This document shows positions 47,762 to 59,279 of a DNA stretch of 64,000 bases, piece after piece. The stretch is from Cryptomeria japonica (lineage: Eukaryota; Streptophyta; Pinopsida; Cupressales; Cupressaceae). The notes under the pieces are model-generated. The model ran no database searches. It was not told where the DNA came from and worked only from the letters and a program-made list of their open reading frames with translations. Numbering within the stretch: the first letter of the stretch is position 1; the number at the start of each line of letters is the position of its first letter. The stretch lies in assembly GCF_030272615.1 (NCBI RefSeq), contig NC_081413.1, positions 186,524,669 to 186,588,668 of the forward strand. Reading direction: 5' to 3'. Position numbers and translations under genes: made by a program.

Positions 47762-50502
47762 CCTCACAAAGACCCCCCAAGTACTACTTCCTTCACCTCG
47801 AGCATAGAGTGCAACTGAAGATAGCGTGACAATGCCAAAGGTTTCATGGAGATGTCAGCAACCTTCTCCTCTGTAGGAATGTACTCCAAGGTGAGTGAAC
47901 CATCATGAATCAACTTCTTGATGAAGTGCATGTGGATCTCAATGTACTTCGTCCGCTGATGCTCCACTAGATTGCCAGAAATGTGTATAGCACTTTGATT
48001 GTTGCACCAAAGAAGTGTGGGACTATCAGGAGAAAAGCCAAACTTTGTCAACAACTATTGAAGCCATAAAATCTCCTGGTTGGGTAACATTGCTACTTGG
48101 TACTCAACCTCTATGGATGATAATGCAATAGCAGATTGCTTCTTGCAAGACCATGTGATAGGACTAGAACCAAGACAGAAAATAAAGCCAGAAGTAGACT
48201 TTTGATCATCTACATCACTAGTCCAATCCGAGTTAGTGAAGCCAACTATGTGAGGATCCCCTGATGTATAGTGAATGCCATACTATGAAGTGCCCTCAAT
48301 GTACCTCAAGATATGTTTGGCAGCGTGCCAATGACTCTCATGTGAAAACCTAGAGACAAGGCCAACTGCTAAGGAAATATCAGGATGTGAGTGCATTAGG
48401 TACAACAAACTGCCAACCAACTGCCTATATAACGTAGAGTCTACTGAAGGAGTAGGGAAAGTGGAAGATAAAACAACACCTGACTAAAATGTTGTGGGGG
48501 TAGGCTTTCAATCAAGCATGCCAAATATTTGGAGCATGTCAAGAGTATACTTCTGCTGATAAATGGAAATCCCATCTGAAGACTAAACAACCTGTAGACC
48601 AAGAAAATAGTGCAGAAGACCAAGATCTATCATCTCAAATTGCTCCACCAAATCTCTCTGAACACTCTAATTCATAGAGGATGAGATACCTGTAATAATG
48701 AGATCATCAACATATAGCACAAGAATCAAAAGATCACCCTTTAGACATTGAATGTAAACTGTGGGATTGGAATGACATCGAGAAAAGTGAGAGGAGAGCA
48801 AAAAAGAGTCCATCTTCTCATACCAAGCCTGAGGGGCTTGTTTGAGACCATATAAAGAACACCTAAGTCTGCAAACCAAAGAAGTGTCCTGCACAAACCC
48901 TTGAGGCTACTCAATATAGATCTCCTCATGTAGGTAGCCATGCAAGAAAGTACTCTTCACATCCATCTAAAAAACTGGCCATCCCTGGGAAGCTGCTAGT
49001 GATAGTACAAAGTGAATGGAATTCATCTTGGCAATAGGAGCAAAGGTCCCAGAGTAGTAAATTTCCTCAACTTGAGAAAACCCCTTCGCAACAAGACGTG
49101 CTTCATACTTATCTATCGAACCATCTGCAACATACTTGGTACAATACACCCACTTGCATCAAACCAATTTTCTTCTCTTAGGAAGAGAACAAAGATCCCA
49201 AGTATGGCTCTTCATTAAAGAAGAATACTCCTCCTCCATAGCCCTATCCCACTCAGGTCAGTCTGTCGCCTTTGAAAATCTCTGGCGATCATTTGAAATG
49301 GCATGACTCAACATACTAGCACTTAAAATATGTGCTTGTGTATGTCGGGTATCTGAAGGGTCACTTGCCATAGATCCAACTACCTCTACATTAAAGTGGG
49401 CCCACTTGGGAAAATGTGGTGGATCAGGTGGTGGTGGGGGTGGTGGATCAACATCTGCATCATCATCAAGAGATAAACAATCCTGAAGAGATGAAGAGGA
49501 AGGAGTAGGTAGTGAGGGGAAAGCTAGTGAAGGAGAATTTGTCAAAGAAAAGCGCTCATCAAACTGGACGTCCTGTCGAAACAAGACCTCTCTAGAATCA
49601 GGATCAAACAACCTGTATGCCTTCACATTTTCACAATAGCCAACAAAAATCAGTGGTCAACTCTTCCTCTCTGTGGCTTTCCTTTGAACATCAGGAATAA
49701 ATTTCCAAGCCCACAACCAAATACTCAAAATATAGAAACATCGGGCTTGACATGGGTCCAAGCCTCCTCAGGAGTCATATGTCGTAATGCCTTATGAGGT
49801 ATCTAATTCTGAATATAAGTGGTACAATTGACTACCTTATCCCAAAAAGAAGAATCCATAGACCGTGATTGAATCATACAATTGGCCATCTCCAGTAAAG
49901 TCCTATTCTTTATCTTAGCAACACGATTTTGCTGAGGGGTATAGGGTATAGTAGACTAATGTTGCAAACCATGCTCAGTGCAAAAATCACTGAAAGACCG
50001 ATTCACATACCCCCCCCTTGTTATCTGTGTGTATCCGCCTGATAGAAATTCCAGACTGCTTCTCGAGAAATGTCTTAAAGATTCGAAATGAATCAAAGAC
50101 ATCAGACTTGTACTTAAGAAAGTACACCCATGTACGTCTGGAGAATTCATCAATAAATGTGAGCACATATCTAGCCCTTGAAAAAGGAGTCAGAAATGAC
50201 ATGAGGTCACTATGTACCAACTCCAAGGGTGCCATAGCACGTGGAGACCCAGTGATAGTAAAGGAATTCGATGATGTTTGCCAAGTACACAACCTCAACA
50301 AACACCATCAGTACGGGAAATCTGTGGGAGCCCAATCACTAGTGCCTGTGTACTCATCTGTTGTAGATATCTCTAATTGACATGGCCAAAATGCTCATGC
50401 CAAAGTATTCTCACTGTGTCTACATGTGCTATAAGAGATGAACCTGTACCATCTGTTGTGTAAAAACCATCAAATCTGTATAAGTGGGATGCAGGATCAA
50501 CA
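47762..50502 (-). pseudogene. Copia D pol: integrase, RT, RNase H
   Basis: From upstream on the minus strand: a pre-integrase piece (ILWHEHFGH, ~50410); integrase with FIDEFSRRTWVYFLK (~50160-50115), IHTDNKGG (~50030) and the C-terminal KAYRLFDPDSREVLFRQDV (~49620); a Pro-run linker (DPPPPPPPDPPHF, ~49450); RT with YVADGSIDKYEARLVAKGFS (~49145-49075), MDVKSTFLHGYLHEEIYIE (~48965), SLYGLKQAPQAWYEKMD (~48850) and LYVDDLIITG (~48720); RNase H with SSIEVEYQVAM (~48115) and TKYIEIHMHFIKKLIHDGS (~47960). Several TAG/TAA stops (many at former Gln or Trp codons) and at least two frame changes are present. It is cut on its upstream side by element E. Confidence 0.92.
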
Positions 50503-51677
50503 TGTTGGCATTTTTTATGTTTATGTTGTGATTGTCATTGATGGACACACACTTGCATTGAGATCCCCTTTATATGTATCATCTTAAGCTCAACCGGTAT
50601 TTGTTCCAACCGGTATGATGTATTATAGTCTTTAGACTATTGGTATTTTGTAGAATGTGTTTACCGGTCTGAAGCGGCATGTCAACCCCAAGCGGTTCGT
50701 AGATCTCAAGCGGCACGAAGGATCAAAGCGGCAGAACACATACTTCCCAGCCTTCATTTTTGTCAAACTGGAAATCGGTATTTTATATGAACCGGTAATA
50801 CTCTGTGATGAGTTACCAACCGGCATTTTGTGATGAGTTACCATCCACCGATTGTTTGACGGTGCAGACACTCTGGCGGTACTTTTTGTGTCATGTTACC
50901 GAGTATGTCCAGGTTCATTGAACCTAGGAAATAGTAATGTAATCCTATTGGACTGACATGAAATCAGATTCCTTTATAAGGACATCATGTCTAGGGTTTT
51001 ATGTTGTTGATGTTGTTATAAGGTTTTATGTTGTTGCTAGGGTTTAAGGTCGTAGACGAGTTTTTGTGAGAGTGATCTTATCTAAGAAGATCAAGTCTGT
51101 GAGATGTAAAAGAGTGAGAGTTACTGAAGACTGAAGTAATGTTGGAATGCATTAGCTATGAGCTATACTGGATCTAACCAAGCAATCTATGCTATCTGCT
51201 AGATCATATACTTGTTGATTACTCACCTCTTTGACAAGTCTAAAGCCCTTAACCTAGTAGGCTCAGAGTAGCCTTTTTAAAGTCCTCTAACAAGGTGGTT
51301 CACCTTTGTGAATCTAAAATCCTCTAGCAAGGTAGTCCTTGATCGAACTTATCTCCTAACAGAGATTGAGATTCCTAATAGGATTTGTTCTGGTGAAGAA
51401 CATCGTAAGACCTTAACCGGTCTAGTTCCTATTCTGCAAATAGTGACTTGTGAGTTTCATCTCACCGTGGTTTTTCCCATTTGGGTTTCCATGTCAACTA
51501 TCTTGTTTTATGGTGGTATTGCTTTTATGGGTGAATATCTTATTTTCATTTTGGTTTGCATGTGTGTTAACCGGTTTGTCTGTTAAACTATTTTACCGGT
51601 TTATCTCTAGCTTGTTTAAGTGTTTGAAAGCAGTGTTTTTCAGTATACTAATTCACCCCCCCTCTTAGTATTCATCA
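50503..51677 (+). repeat. Element E 5' LTR
   Basis: 1175 bp, TGTTGGCA...TTCATCA. Contains many ACCGGT and AAGCGG motifs (50595-50880 and 51415-51605). The first ~950 bp match 57196-58160. Confidence 0.93.
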
Positions 51678-51679
51678 AT

Positions 51680-51691
51680 TGGTATTAGAGC
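51680..51691 (+). other. Primer-binding site of element E
   Basis: TGGTATTAGAGC lies two bases after the 5' LTR. It is one change from TGGTATCAGAGC, complementary to the 3' end of initiator tRNA-Met. Confidence 0.85.
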
Positions 51692-51715
51692 CTACCTTTC
51701 TATAAGTTTAACCAC

Positions 51716-53092
51716 TTGGAAAGAGATATGGGGGAATACTCTATAAGGGAACTTACTCATTGGCTCACTCAATCCGAGCAAGCCTATGATGATCTTATGG
51801 TCAAATACAAGGCATCTCAAGCAAAAAGGAGAGAACATGCAGAAAAGCTAATGGAGCTATCTGAAAATAGGTCCTCAGATGAAGCGAATATGGAAGCCCT
51901 GATTCAAGAAGTAGAAAAACTGAATGAATCCAATTCCAATCTGAGAAAAGAATTGGAAGGACTGACTATTCGAATGTGTCAAGAGCTTGAGAACCAGAGG
52001 AAAGCTGAAGATCTGGTGAAGGATAGAGATCATGAGATCTCCAAGTTGAAACAAGAGATCAATGCCCTAACTACTCAACTCCATGCAAGTAAATTGGAAA
52101 AGGAAGACATGCAAGGAGAACTGAACATTGCCATCTCTGAGAATGAAACCCTGATGGAAACAAATGTTGTTATTTCCAAAGAACTCTCTGAGTCAAAGGA
52201 AATACTTGCTAAGTTCAACAAGAGTACTGTCAAGCTAAAGCAAAAGCTTGAATCTGCCAAACCGGTCAAGAATACCAATGGACTTGGTTATTCTGGTCAT
52301 GAGGAAGGTGAGACCTCTGGTATAAATGCTGGAACATCAAAGAAACAACCGACATCAAAGGATAAAGGTAAGCAAAAGTTTAAACCTATTTGCTTCAACT
52401 GTCTTAAAGAAGGACATACTGCAAATGTGTGTAGGAGTAAGGCTTACAACAATTTTCCTTATTTCCTGAATGATAAGCCTAGATCCTATAGATTCAATGG
52501 TAACTGTTATGCATGCAACAAGTATGGGCATAGAGCATCTAAATGCAGGTTAGTTATGAACAACATTGGTAGATATCCTTAGAGGACCCAAGGAGCTGGT
52601 CCTGAACCTTTTGTGAATCGAAATCACAACCGGTTTAATGCCTGCAATCATCAGCAAAGAAGCGGTGGGAGGACCCAAGGAGCTGGTCCTGAACCTTTTG
52701 TGAATCGAAATCACAACCGGTTTAATGCCTGCAATCATCAGCAAAGAAGCAGTGGCTATCAAGCGGCAACCGGATGGAGAGCAAACTGCATGGTTTGTCA
52801 TGGTTATGGTCACACTACTGCAACATGCAGAAGGAAGAATGGGAACATGAACAATGGACCTTGGAGAGCACCTGGATTGGTCTGCTATCATTGCAACAAA
52901 CTGGGTCACATTGCTAGATTCTGTAGATCAAGAAAGAACATATCTGATGATATACCGGTCACTCCAGAAGGAAACATTGATGTTGACACTGTTCAAGCGG
53001 ACATGAACAAAACCTGGAAGAAGAAACCAGCGGTGTTACAAGAGGAACCGGTTTCTGCACCTAGTGTGGAAATCACGGAACCGACAAACTAA
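51716..53092 (+). pseudogene. Element E gag-like protein: coiled coil plus four CCHC zinc knuckles, one stop
   Basis: One frame of 459 codons with a single TAG at 52580-52582. Residues ~1-190 are Glu/Lys/Leu-rich with heptads (ENQRKAEDLVKDRDHEISKL), a long predicted coiled coil. Four zinc knuckles follow: CFNCLKEGHTANVC (~52392), CYACNKYGHRASKC (~52505), CMVCHGYGHTTATC (~52788) and CYHCNKLGHIARFC (~52881). Between knuckles 2 and 3 an 87-bp unit is tandemly duplicated in frame. I see no UBN2 core at the N-terminus, unlike ordinary Copia gag. The role is probably RNA binding and particle assembly. The in-frame ATG at 51728 (MGEYSIREL) is an alternative start to 51716. The C-terminus after the last knuckle is Pro/Glu-rich and ends at a TAA. 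Confidence 0.82.
52583..52756 (+). repeat. In-frame 87-bp tandem duplication in the gag-like gene
   Basis: Copies at 52583-52669 and 52670-52756 encode the same 29 residues (RTQGAGPEPFVNRNHNRFNA...), differing by only one or two bases. The near-identity shows a recent event relative to the LTR divergence. Confidence 0.95.
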
Positions 53093-53540
53093 GCTTTAGA
53101 AAAGCTTAGGGGGAGCAAACGATGAAATGTTTTGAACCCCCAGTTTACACCGGTAAAAGACCTTAACTAACATGTGATACCTGTCAGTCGGCGGAAGACC
53201 GGAAACGATGAAAGGCAAATTAGGGTTTACGCCCTAATGGAGGAGCATTAATTGCGGTAGGTGAGGAATATGTTTAAAGGCATTTTTTAAATCATTTCTC
53301 ACTATCAGTTTTCGAGCAAAGAAAATTCTTTCAAAGAGTAGAGTGAAGAAAAGGTGATTTGTGCTGAGATTTTGAGAAATTGAGAAACCGTGAAGGAGAT
53401 TCAAGTTCAATTTGCAAACGGTTAAGTGAAGAACGCAAAGCGGTGACTCTGCAACCGACGGAGTGCAAGGTGGAGAAGAATCTGAAAGCCCTAAATTCAC
53501 ATGTTTCAAAAGGTATTTCTCAAGTTTTTAAGTTTCTATC

Positions 53541-56500
53541 ATGGCTTTCGTATCTCATACCAATTCTAGTGCATCTGTCAAGTCTGCAAGTTTTATTCAA
53601 CGCAAGTCTAAGTATAATGCCCTATCACAAGTTTCAGCTGGTGTTATAGTAGAAGAGGGAATCTCTGATTATATTGATTGTAAACTCAAAGACCTAGGGT
53701 CTCTTGCTATCTACTCCCAGCTAGGTTTATTCTGTGGTCAAGATAAAAATATCAAACTGGAGTATAGTATCTTGGAGAAGAAGAAGCTCCACAATGCTAT
53801 TTATTTCCTGAAGGATTTCACAGATGATCACATTAGGATCATTCTGAGCAGAGTTCATGGTGACAAGATGTACCTAGAAAGAACACATGATATAAAACCA
53901 CAAGCAATTCATGCCATCACCAGTTTCTGCAATACAGGGGATGTGCCAGCCCTAAGGACGGTAAGAAAAACTAAAATGTCCAAGCTCACCAGTTCAGTGA
54001 GCGACTCACGAGGTATGATCATCAATTCTATCAAGGATGATTTGGTCAATTAGATACCAGACATTCTCAGCCAGCAGAATTAACTTTGTATCTGCTGCAG
54101 TGGTAAATGCCGCTTACTGGATGATCAAGGAGGATGCATCATTTGACCTATGCACCAGTATGCAAAGGCAACTCCTATTGAATCCGGAATCTATCAAATA
54201 GGATAATGCTTTAAGGTTCAAGTTTGGACAGCTATTGGTGGGGTTGTTCTTTTACTTTCAATGATACTTCCCAGGAGTGGGAGACATTTAGTGGTCTACG
54301 GACCAACTAGTTACCAAACAGATAAAGGAAAGTTTGCAAGCAGTGGGAACCGGTTACCCTGAAGTTCTGAACAAGTATTTTGATGAGTTCAAACGGAAAA
54401 TGAGCCAAAGAGTGAGAATATCAAGTGATATTGTCAAGAAATATGAAGAGGATATCTATTTCACCATTAAAGTGGATCAATGCATAATGGAGGCTATTGA
54501 GCCCAGACAGGAGGAAGTGGAGCCTATGGGCTATGAGGTAATGAATGATATGCCTCTACCCTTATTGCCTCACTGCTTGATCCAAAGGCAAAAAGGACCG
54601 GCACCTACCTAGAAAGGATAACTCTGGCTGAGGAACCCTCAACAAAGAAAGGAAAAGAACCTTCAGTGAAGAAGGCAAAAATAGTGCCTTCAGCATTGGC
54701 ACCGGCTACTACAGCCAGTCCTGCAGTGACCAAGCGGTCACCGGCTAAGAAGAAACCTGAAGCACCACTGACTAAAGTGTTCGAGAGAAAGAGGAAGACA
54801 AGGAATACCTCTCTAAACTCAGAAGAAACTATGTCTGAGGAAAAACCAAAGAAAACACGTCAAGCAAAGAAAAAGACAAAGAAGGAACCGACATCATCGA
54901 CACCGGTAAATATTAACATCTCCTCCTACAAACCTTTGACACATTGTCAAAGAACTATCAAAAACATTAGGAGAAAAGTATTGAATGATTTAATTGATTA
55001 TTTTGACGACTTTAATGATGATGAAAAGGAAGCAATGGAAAAAGAAATAATTCAATATTTATGTGTTAATGACCGATCGCCTTCAGAAATTTGATCTGAG
55101 ACACCGAATTCTTTGTATAAATCCTTAGACAATAAATGGCGCATTGCCATAGAGTAGGAACAGGAAATGAGAGAAAAAGTTTTTGCTGAAAATTTTCCGA
55201 ATGTATCAAATTTGGAACTGTTCGAAGTGATGAACAAATACAAAGGCCTCTTCTTCATGAGAAGAAGAAGACTCCTATTACTTGAAGGGAAGTGTAAAGA
55301 AGTACTCAAGAACACACACACCCTTGCTCTAGAAGCTCTAAAAATGCATCGAGTGGCTGAAGCCAACCGGAAGGCTGAGCAAGAACCAGTAATAACAAAA
55401 CCAGATGAAGCATTTGATGATGAAGGAAACCTGGTTGTTGAGCCAATCGACACCATTGATGTCGATGCTATGGATGTAGAGGATGTTACTCAGGAAACAC
55501 CATCTGAGGCAATAGGACAGGAGCAACAGGCTAAATAGGTTAATAAGAAAGCTGAGGATAGAAAGGAAGTGGTAAAGGAATAGGCAAAGCAGAGGAAAAA
55601 GGATGAAGATGAGGAGAAGCAGAAAGAGGAGGACAAGAGAAAAGAGGAAGAAGAGAAAAGAAAAGAAGATGAAGAGAAAAAGAAGCAAGAAGATGAAAGG
55701 AAAAAGAAAGAAGAGGAAGACAAGGAACAGGAGAAGAAGAAGGAAGCAGAGAGGAAGAAGAAGGAAGAGGAAGATAAGGAAAAGGAGAAGAAGAAGGAAG
55801 AAGAGAGGAAGAAGAAGGAAGAGGAAGATAAGGAAGAAGAGAAGAGGAGAGAAGCAGAGAAAAAGAGAAAGGAAGAGAAAGAGAAAGAAGAGGAGAAGCA
55901 GAAGGAAGCAGAAAGGAAAAAGGCTGAGGAAGACAGATCAGAGGAGAAGAGGAGAGAAGTGGAGAAGAAAAAGGCAGAGGAGGATAAGAAAGAGGAGAAG
56001 AGGAGAAGAAAAAAGCCGAAGAGGATAAGGAAAGAGAGGCGACAAAGAGAACTCAGATGGAGACTCCAAAGGCAACTGGTAGTCAAGCCAAACCGGCTAA
56101 CCTCACCAGTCCTATCGACCTCCAGTCTACAAGTGAAATGGAGCTGATGTAGAGCATCAAAGTTTCCCAAGAATGGCTTGAAAACATATGGAGGAAGAAG
56201 GAACATGATGTAATTTACGCGACTATGGACACTCTTACCGGTTTGATACCCGGTACTAACCTTCCCAACACTGAATCATCACTGGCTAAAATTAAGCTCC
56301 TATGTACAGTAGTGGATCATCAGATGTAGAGCCTAGAAGAGGCAGCAGAGGCAAATGTCAAGAAAGAGCATCAAAAAGCTCTTAATACCGCTTTGGTAAA
56401 GAAGTTGCAAAAAAAACAAAAGGATAAAAGGGATGCTCTGGATGAGGGGAATCTGCTACTCAGCAAGATCTGCCAACCCCATCTGTTCTATGATGATGTG

Positions 56501-56902
56501 CTAGCTCAGAAGCAAAAGCTTCAAACAGACTTGCAGTCCTACATGAGCACATTCAAGCCGCCTTATGATTCCTTTACAACTTATGGGCAAACTGTTCACC
56601 GATTTCACATCCAGACAACAAAAATGGAGCAAGAGATCAACACCAGGTCTAGATATTTGCAGGAGCTACAACTGGTTCTACTCACACGATTGCAAATCCT
56701 TCAGAAGTGTTATCTAAACCTAGATGCCTTAACAGTAACACAGGAGATAAGCACAATCGATGCCATGGAAGAACAGGTCTCCCAGATGCAGACAGAGAAA
56801 GAAGTAGCCACCTCCCTACTTGAGTCCTGGTCTTTATCGATGAAACAATTCTTGCAGGACTTTAAATTTGTTTTTGACAAGTATTATTCCTTATTGTCTT
56901 AA
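53541..56902 (+). pseudogene. Element E second ORF region: unknown protein with long Lys/Glu-rich segment
   Basis: Starts at ATG 53541 (MAFVSHTNSSASVKSASFIQ). A globular-looking N-part runs to 54053 (LKDLGSLAIYSQLGLFCGQD; HAITSFCNTGDVPAL). Further pieces in shifting frames follow: 54334-54612 (YPEVLNKYFDEFKRKM), a basic Pro/Lys/Ala-rich linker (54666-54900), a Leu-rich piece (YKPLTHCQRTIKNIRRKVLN, ~54928), 55167-55538, a Lys/Glu-rich helix with an ~18-residue repeat (55540-56040), and a helical C-terminal domain (56393-56902, ending KYYSLLS). At least four stops or frame changes interrupt it. I know no named domain. The layout (N-domain, basic linker, charged helix, C-domain) is like a structural or adaptor protein rather than an enzyme. 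It follows the gag-like gene by ~450 bp. Confidence 0.55.
55540..56060 (+). repeat. Purine-only tract with ~54-bp internal repeat
   Basis: About 520 bp with very few pyrimidines on the plus strand. A ~54-bp unit (GAGAAGAAGAAGGAAGCAGA...GATAAGGAAAAG) repeats near 55732-55840. In the frame of the upstream ORF it reads KKKEEERKKKEEEDK-type sequence; other frames give only Arg/Lys or Ser/Phe artefacts. Confidence 0.85.
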
Positions 56903-57181
56903 ACTTTTATTATTTTAATATCAAATGAAAACAGGGTTGTTCAGTTGTACCTTGTCATTGTTGGCAAAGGGGGAGAAGAATTCTATTTGGGAGAAGTATA
57001 GCGGAGAAGTATCTAGTAATCAAAATTTTGATATATACTCTGAATATCTCAATGTTTATGCTATTGTATTTTTAAAGGGATAGTGTATATGCTTAGGGGG
57101 AGCAATTTTGCTAATGGCATGATTTTGTTGTAAAACACTTAGATGTCAAAATTTTTATTTTCCTAAGTGTTGCCATCAATG
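56903..57181 (+). other. Element E 3' untranslated region
   Basis: Contains a second purine tract (GGCAAAGGGGGAGAAG, ~56965) that resembles the true PPT, and an AGGGGGAGCAATTTTG block (~57096). No coding sequence. Confidence 0.6.
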
Positions 57182-57195
57182 CCAAAGGGGGAGAT
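57182..57195 (+). other. Polypurine tract of element E
   Basis: CCAAAGGGGGAGAT lies directly before the TGTTGG start of the 3' LTR. It is the plus-strand primer site used in retrotransposon replication. Confidence 0.85.
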
Positions 57196-58160
57196 TGTTG
57201 GCATTTTTGATGTTTATGTTGTGATTGTCATTGATGGACACACACTTGCATTGAGATCCCCTTTATATGTATGAGCTTAAGCTCAACTGGTATTTGTTCT
57301 AACCGGTATGTTGTATTATAGTCTTTAGACTATTGGTATTTTGCAGAATGTGTTTACCGGTCTGAAGCAGCATGTCGACCCCAAGCGGTTCGTAGATCTC
57401 AAATGGCACGAAGGATCAAAGCGACAGAACACATACTTCTCTGTCTTTATTTTTGTCAAACCGGCAACCGGTATTTTATATGAACCGGTAATACTCTATG
57501 ATGAGTTACCAACCGACATTTTGTGATGAGTTACCATCCACCGATTGTTTGACGATGCCGACACTCTGGCAGTGCCTTTTGTGTCGTGTTACCGAGTATG
57601 TCCAGGTTCATTGAACCTAGGAAATTGTAATGTAATCCTATTGGACCAACATGAAATCAGATTCCTTTATAAGGACATCATGTCTAGGGTTTTATGTTGT
57701 TGATGTTGTTGTAAGGTTTTATGTTGTTGCTAGGGTTTAAGGTCATAGATGAGTTTTTGTGAGAGTGATCTTATCTGAGAAGATCAAGTCTGTGAGATGT
57801 AAAAGAGTGAGAGTTACTGAAGACTGAAGTAATGTTGGAATGCATTAGCTATGAGCTATACTAGATCTAACCAAGCAATCTGTGCTATCTGCTAGATCAT
57901 ATACTTGTTGATTACTCACCTCTTTGACATGTCTGAAGCCCTTAACCGAGTAGGCTCAGAGTAGCCTTTGTAAAATACTCTAACAAGGTGGTTCACCTCT
58001 ATGAATCTAAAATCCTCTAGCAAGGTAGTCCTTGACCGGACTTATCTCCTAACAGAGATTGAGATTCCTATCAAGATCTGTTCTGGTGAAGAACATTGTA
58101 AGACCTTAACCGGTCTGATCTGGGTTTGGTTCCTATTTTGCAGATAGTGACTTGTGAGTT
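57196..58160 (+). repeat. Element E 3' LTR, truncated
   Basis: Starts TGTTGGCATTTTTGATG and follows the 5' LTR to ...AGTGACTTGTGAGTT, where homology ends at 58160. It has an 11-bp insertion (GATCTGGGTTT) near 58115. The terminal ~220 bp and part of Copia D's protease gene appear deleted together. Confidence 0.88.
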
Positions 58161-59279
58161 CCTGAAGACAACCACCATCCAATGGGAACCCATAACTGAT
58201 TGCTGTGTAGAGTCACCAACTGTAATATGTGAAGTGCCACAAAGGGAAAGTGCAGTAACAAACTCTTGAGTGTGTGTCATATGGTGAGAAGAACCAGAAT
58301 CTAAGATCCATGTGGATCCTAAAGGCAATTCTCATGTAGAAAGAGCATGACCTTTATCTATAGGTGGGGAAGGTCTCTGAGGTGAGGTGATGTGATGCTA
58401 CTGCATGGCCTCCTCTAAAGTCTCTAATTATTTCCAACATCTGGAAATTGGATGTCCTTCCTTGCCACAAAAACTACAAGGTTCACTTGATTTCTTCTTA
58501 GTCTTGGAACTAGACTTAGACAAATTACCCTGCTTAGGGTTGGATTGTGGTTTTGAAGTAGACTTCGGTGGAGGTCTGGAGGAACTCTCACTGCCTACTA
58601 AATCTATCTTCGACTTCTGTTTCTGCTTTTGCTTCCCCTTAGATGGTTGAGCTACCAATACTTGGTTCTTAGAACGAGGGAGAGTATCCAATTGTGTGAG
58701 GTGAGACTGATCTCTTGTCAACCTATCACAAAATACCTCAAATGAAGGCATGGTAAATCATGTGCCCAAAGCATCCATGGTAAATTTTTTGGGTCAAAAT
58801 AGAAGGTAGAAGAGAATATCTAAAAGGAACCTCGAAGCCTAGATAGAATCAGGTATATACACTCAGTGTTTGTCTTGGTCTTACCACAACCCTGTAACAA
58901 TGATTACAATGATTTGAATTTCGTCAAGAAATCCTCAATAGATGGAAAAGAATCAGGTGGTCAATTCTACCTCAGTCTGAAGTGCCCTGAACTGATTAAT
59001 GGTGCCAAAAAGATCATGAAACTTAGTCCATATAGCCCGAGGAGTTAGACAACCCTCCAGGTGGAAAAAAAGACTATTTGTAACATGTAAGGATATCAAA
59101 CCTATGGCCTCATCCATTTTGTTCCTGTGCTGTAGAAATTCAAAGGGTCCTGTCAAGAGAGGCTGAACCTCATCCAAATAGGACCATAACCCCTTAGACA
59201 TGAGAAGTCTACTCATATGTGCTTTCCAGGTACGATAATTATGAGGAGTAAGACAATCACATGAAGAAGTATCTGTCAT
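58161..59279 (-). pseudogene. Copia D gag and protease fragment
   Basis: Starts at ATG 59279 (MTDTSSCDCLTPHNYRTWKA). A gag core of UBN2 type (LMSKGLWSYLDEV; FHLEGCLTPRAIWTKFHDLF) runs to ~58950, followed by a stretch with stops. A second piece (58751-58428) is basic and Ser/Lys-rich (KGKQKQKQKSKIDLV) and ends in the zinc knuckle CSFCGKEGHPISRC. The protease box WILDSGSSHHMT lies near 58310. The sequence stops at the element E junction in the middle of the protease. It normally encodes the capsid/nucleocapsid and the polyprotein-cleaving enzyme. Stops separate the pieces. Confidence 0.88.

Larger units (their letters stand above)
50503..58160 (+). mobile_element. LTR element E: gag-like protein plus unknown ORF, no pol (non-autonomous)
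   Basis: Plus-strand element inside the protease region of Copia D. The 5' LTR is 50503-51677, with PBS TGGTATTAGAGC (51680-51691). The 3' LTR starts at 57196 after the purine tract GCCAAAGGGGGAGAT, but breaks off at 58160, about 220 bp short of full length. The interior carries a gag-like gene with four zinc knuckles and a ~3.4-kb second ORF region with a long Lys/Glu-rich segment. Neither protease, integrase nor RT is visible. The PBS/PPT style is Copia-like, so it presumably moved with a helper's enzymes. Confidence 0.9.

Noticed and set aside
55490-56206. Long minus-strand frame rich in Ser and Phe, and a plus-strand frame rich in Arg and Lys
   Set aside because: Both are shadows of the purine-only tract. 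The Lys/Glu reading continues the upstream ORF of element E, while these two are pure composition artefacts.
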